The notes under the pieces were generated by a model that was not told where the DNA came from, searched no databases, and saw nothing but the letters and a program-made list of their open reading frames with translations. Position numbers and translations under genes: made by a program. DNA of 5,491 nucleotides, from contig JAUVYU010000064.1 of assembly GCA_030602935.1 (NCBI GenBank), positions 1-5,491 of the forward strand, written 5' to 3'. Origin of the DNA: Candidatus Bathyarchaeota archaeon. GTDB taxonomy: Archaea; Thermoproteota; Bathyarchaeia; TCS64. The first letter of the stretch is position 1, and each line of letters opens with the position of its first letter. This document shows, in pieces, positions 5,234-5,491 of the stretch.

Positions 5234-5491
5234 ATGGGCGACTCTACGTTGACCGGGCCCCATAAGGCCACGATTATTGAGAGGATAGTGGGCTCCCTAC
5301 GCATCCCCTACGTGTTCGGTAGCGTCCTCCTGGCTTTCATCTTGGGCCCCCCAGGAGCTATCTTGATCACATTCGTGTTCACGAGGGATATATTCGAGGC
5401 CTTCAATCGGGTGGTTGGTCTTTTCTTCGGATCTCCACTTCCATTTCTGCAGGGCTACCTGGGATTGAGCCTCCTATTCGTCCTCTTCTAC
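5234..5491 (+). CDS. N-terminal part of an unrecognised membrane protein (3' end outside window)
   Basis: An open frame runs from ATG 5234 to the window edge, 86 residues with no stop. A short polar N-terminus (MGDSTLTGPHKATIIERIVG) is followed by a likely membrane helix over residues 24-50, containing a GPPGA turn (LRIPYVFGSVLLAFILGPPG). A loop RDIFEAFNRVVG leads to a second hydrophobic stretch starting about residue 71 (FLQGYLGLSLLFVLFY). The N-terminus lacks a cleavable signal, so this is a multi-spanning integral membrane protein. I do not recognise the family. It is transcribed away from the permease gene across a 183-base region, so co-regulation with that gene is plausible but unproven. 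ATG 5234 is the only in-frame ATG after an in-frame stop at 5213-5215. GGGAG at 5219-5223 could act as a ribosome binding site ten bases upstream. TTG 5249 is a less likely start. Confidence 0.75.
   Translation, partial: MGDSTLTGPHKATIIERIVGSLRIPYVFGSVLLAFILGPPGAILITFVFTRDIFEAFNRVVGLFFGSPLPFLQGYLGLSLLFVLFY

Noticed and set aside
5051..5263. N-terminal extension of the permease frame to an ATG at 5263
   Set aside because: The extra 71 residues are low-hydrophobicity, unlike any domain, and would bury the signal peptide. They span the TATA box at 5086-5093 and overlap the start of the divergent gene. TTG 5050 explains the sequence better.

Overview
The window reads as archaeal chromosomal DNA of moderate GC content, with genes packed on both strands. 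Short AT-rich TATA-like boxes lie about 30-41 bases upstream of the likely start codons. Classical Shine-Dalgarno sequences are mostly absent and TTG is a frequent start. The large membrane protein also looks like the multi-domain FtsX permeases of archaea. I cannot fix the lineage; Thermoplasmatota or Bathyarchaeia-like groups are guesses only.

Layout: (1) 2-661 (+) is the C-terminal part of a surface protein: an outer beta-rich domain, one membrane helix and a charged cytoplasmic tail with a SHOCT-like helical pair. (2) 735-1298 (+) is a cyclophilin-type peptidyl-prolyl isomerase of a form I associate mainly with bacteria. (3) 1422-2087 (+) is a zinc-dependent deaminase very like guanine deaminase GuaD, with an extended N-terminus. 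(4) 2126-5050 (-) converges on the deaminase gene and encodes a 974-residue exported FtsX/MacB-type permease. (5) 5234-5491 (+) is the start of a membrane protein of unknown function, transcribed divergently from the permease and cut by the window end.

The genes do not form one obvious pathway. The cyclophilin and the deaminase are housekeeping or salvage-type soluble enzymes, each with its own promoter candidate. The permease and its divergent neighbour share a 183-base regulatory region with two TATA boxes and several palindromes, so co-regulation is possible. No ABC ATPase for the permease is visible here. I see no RNA genes, CRISPR arrays, insertion sequences or phage genes.

I did not find a demonstrable new defence or mobile system. 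The points most worth a second look are the permease architecture with its cytoplasmic C-terminal domain, the palindrome-rich divergent promoter, and a near-copy of its 12-base palindrome upstream of the cyclophilin gene.
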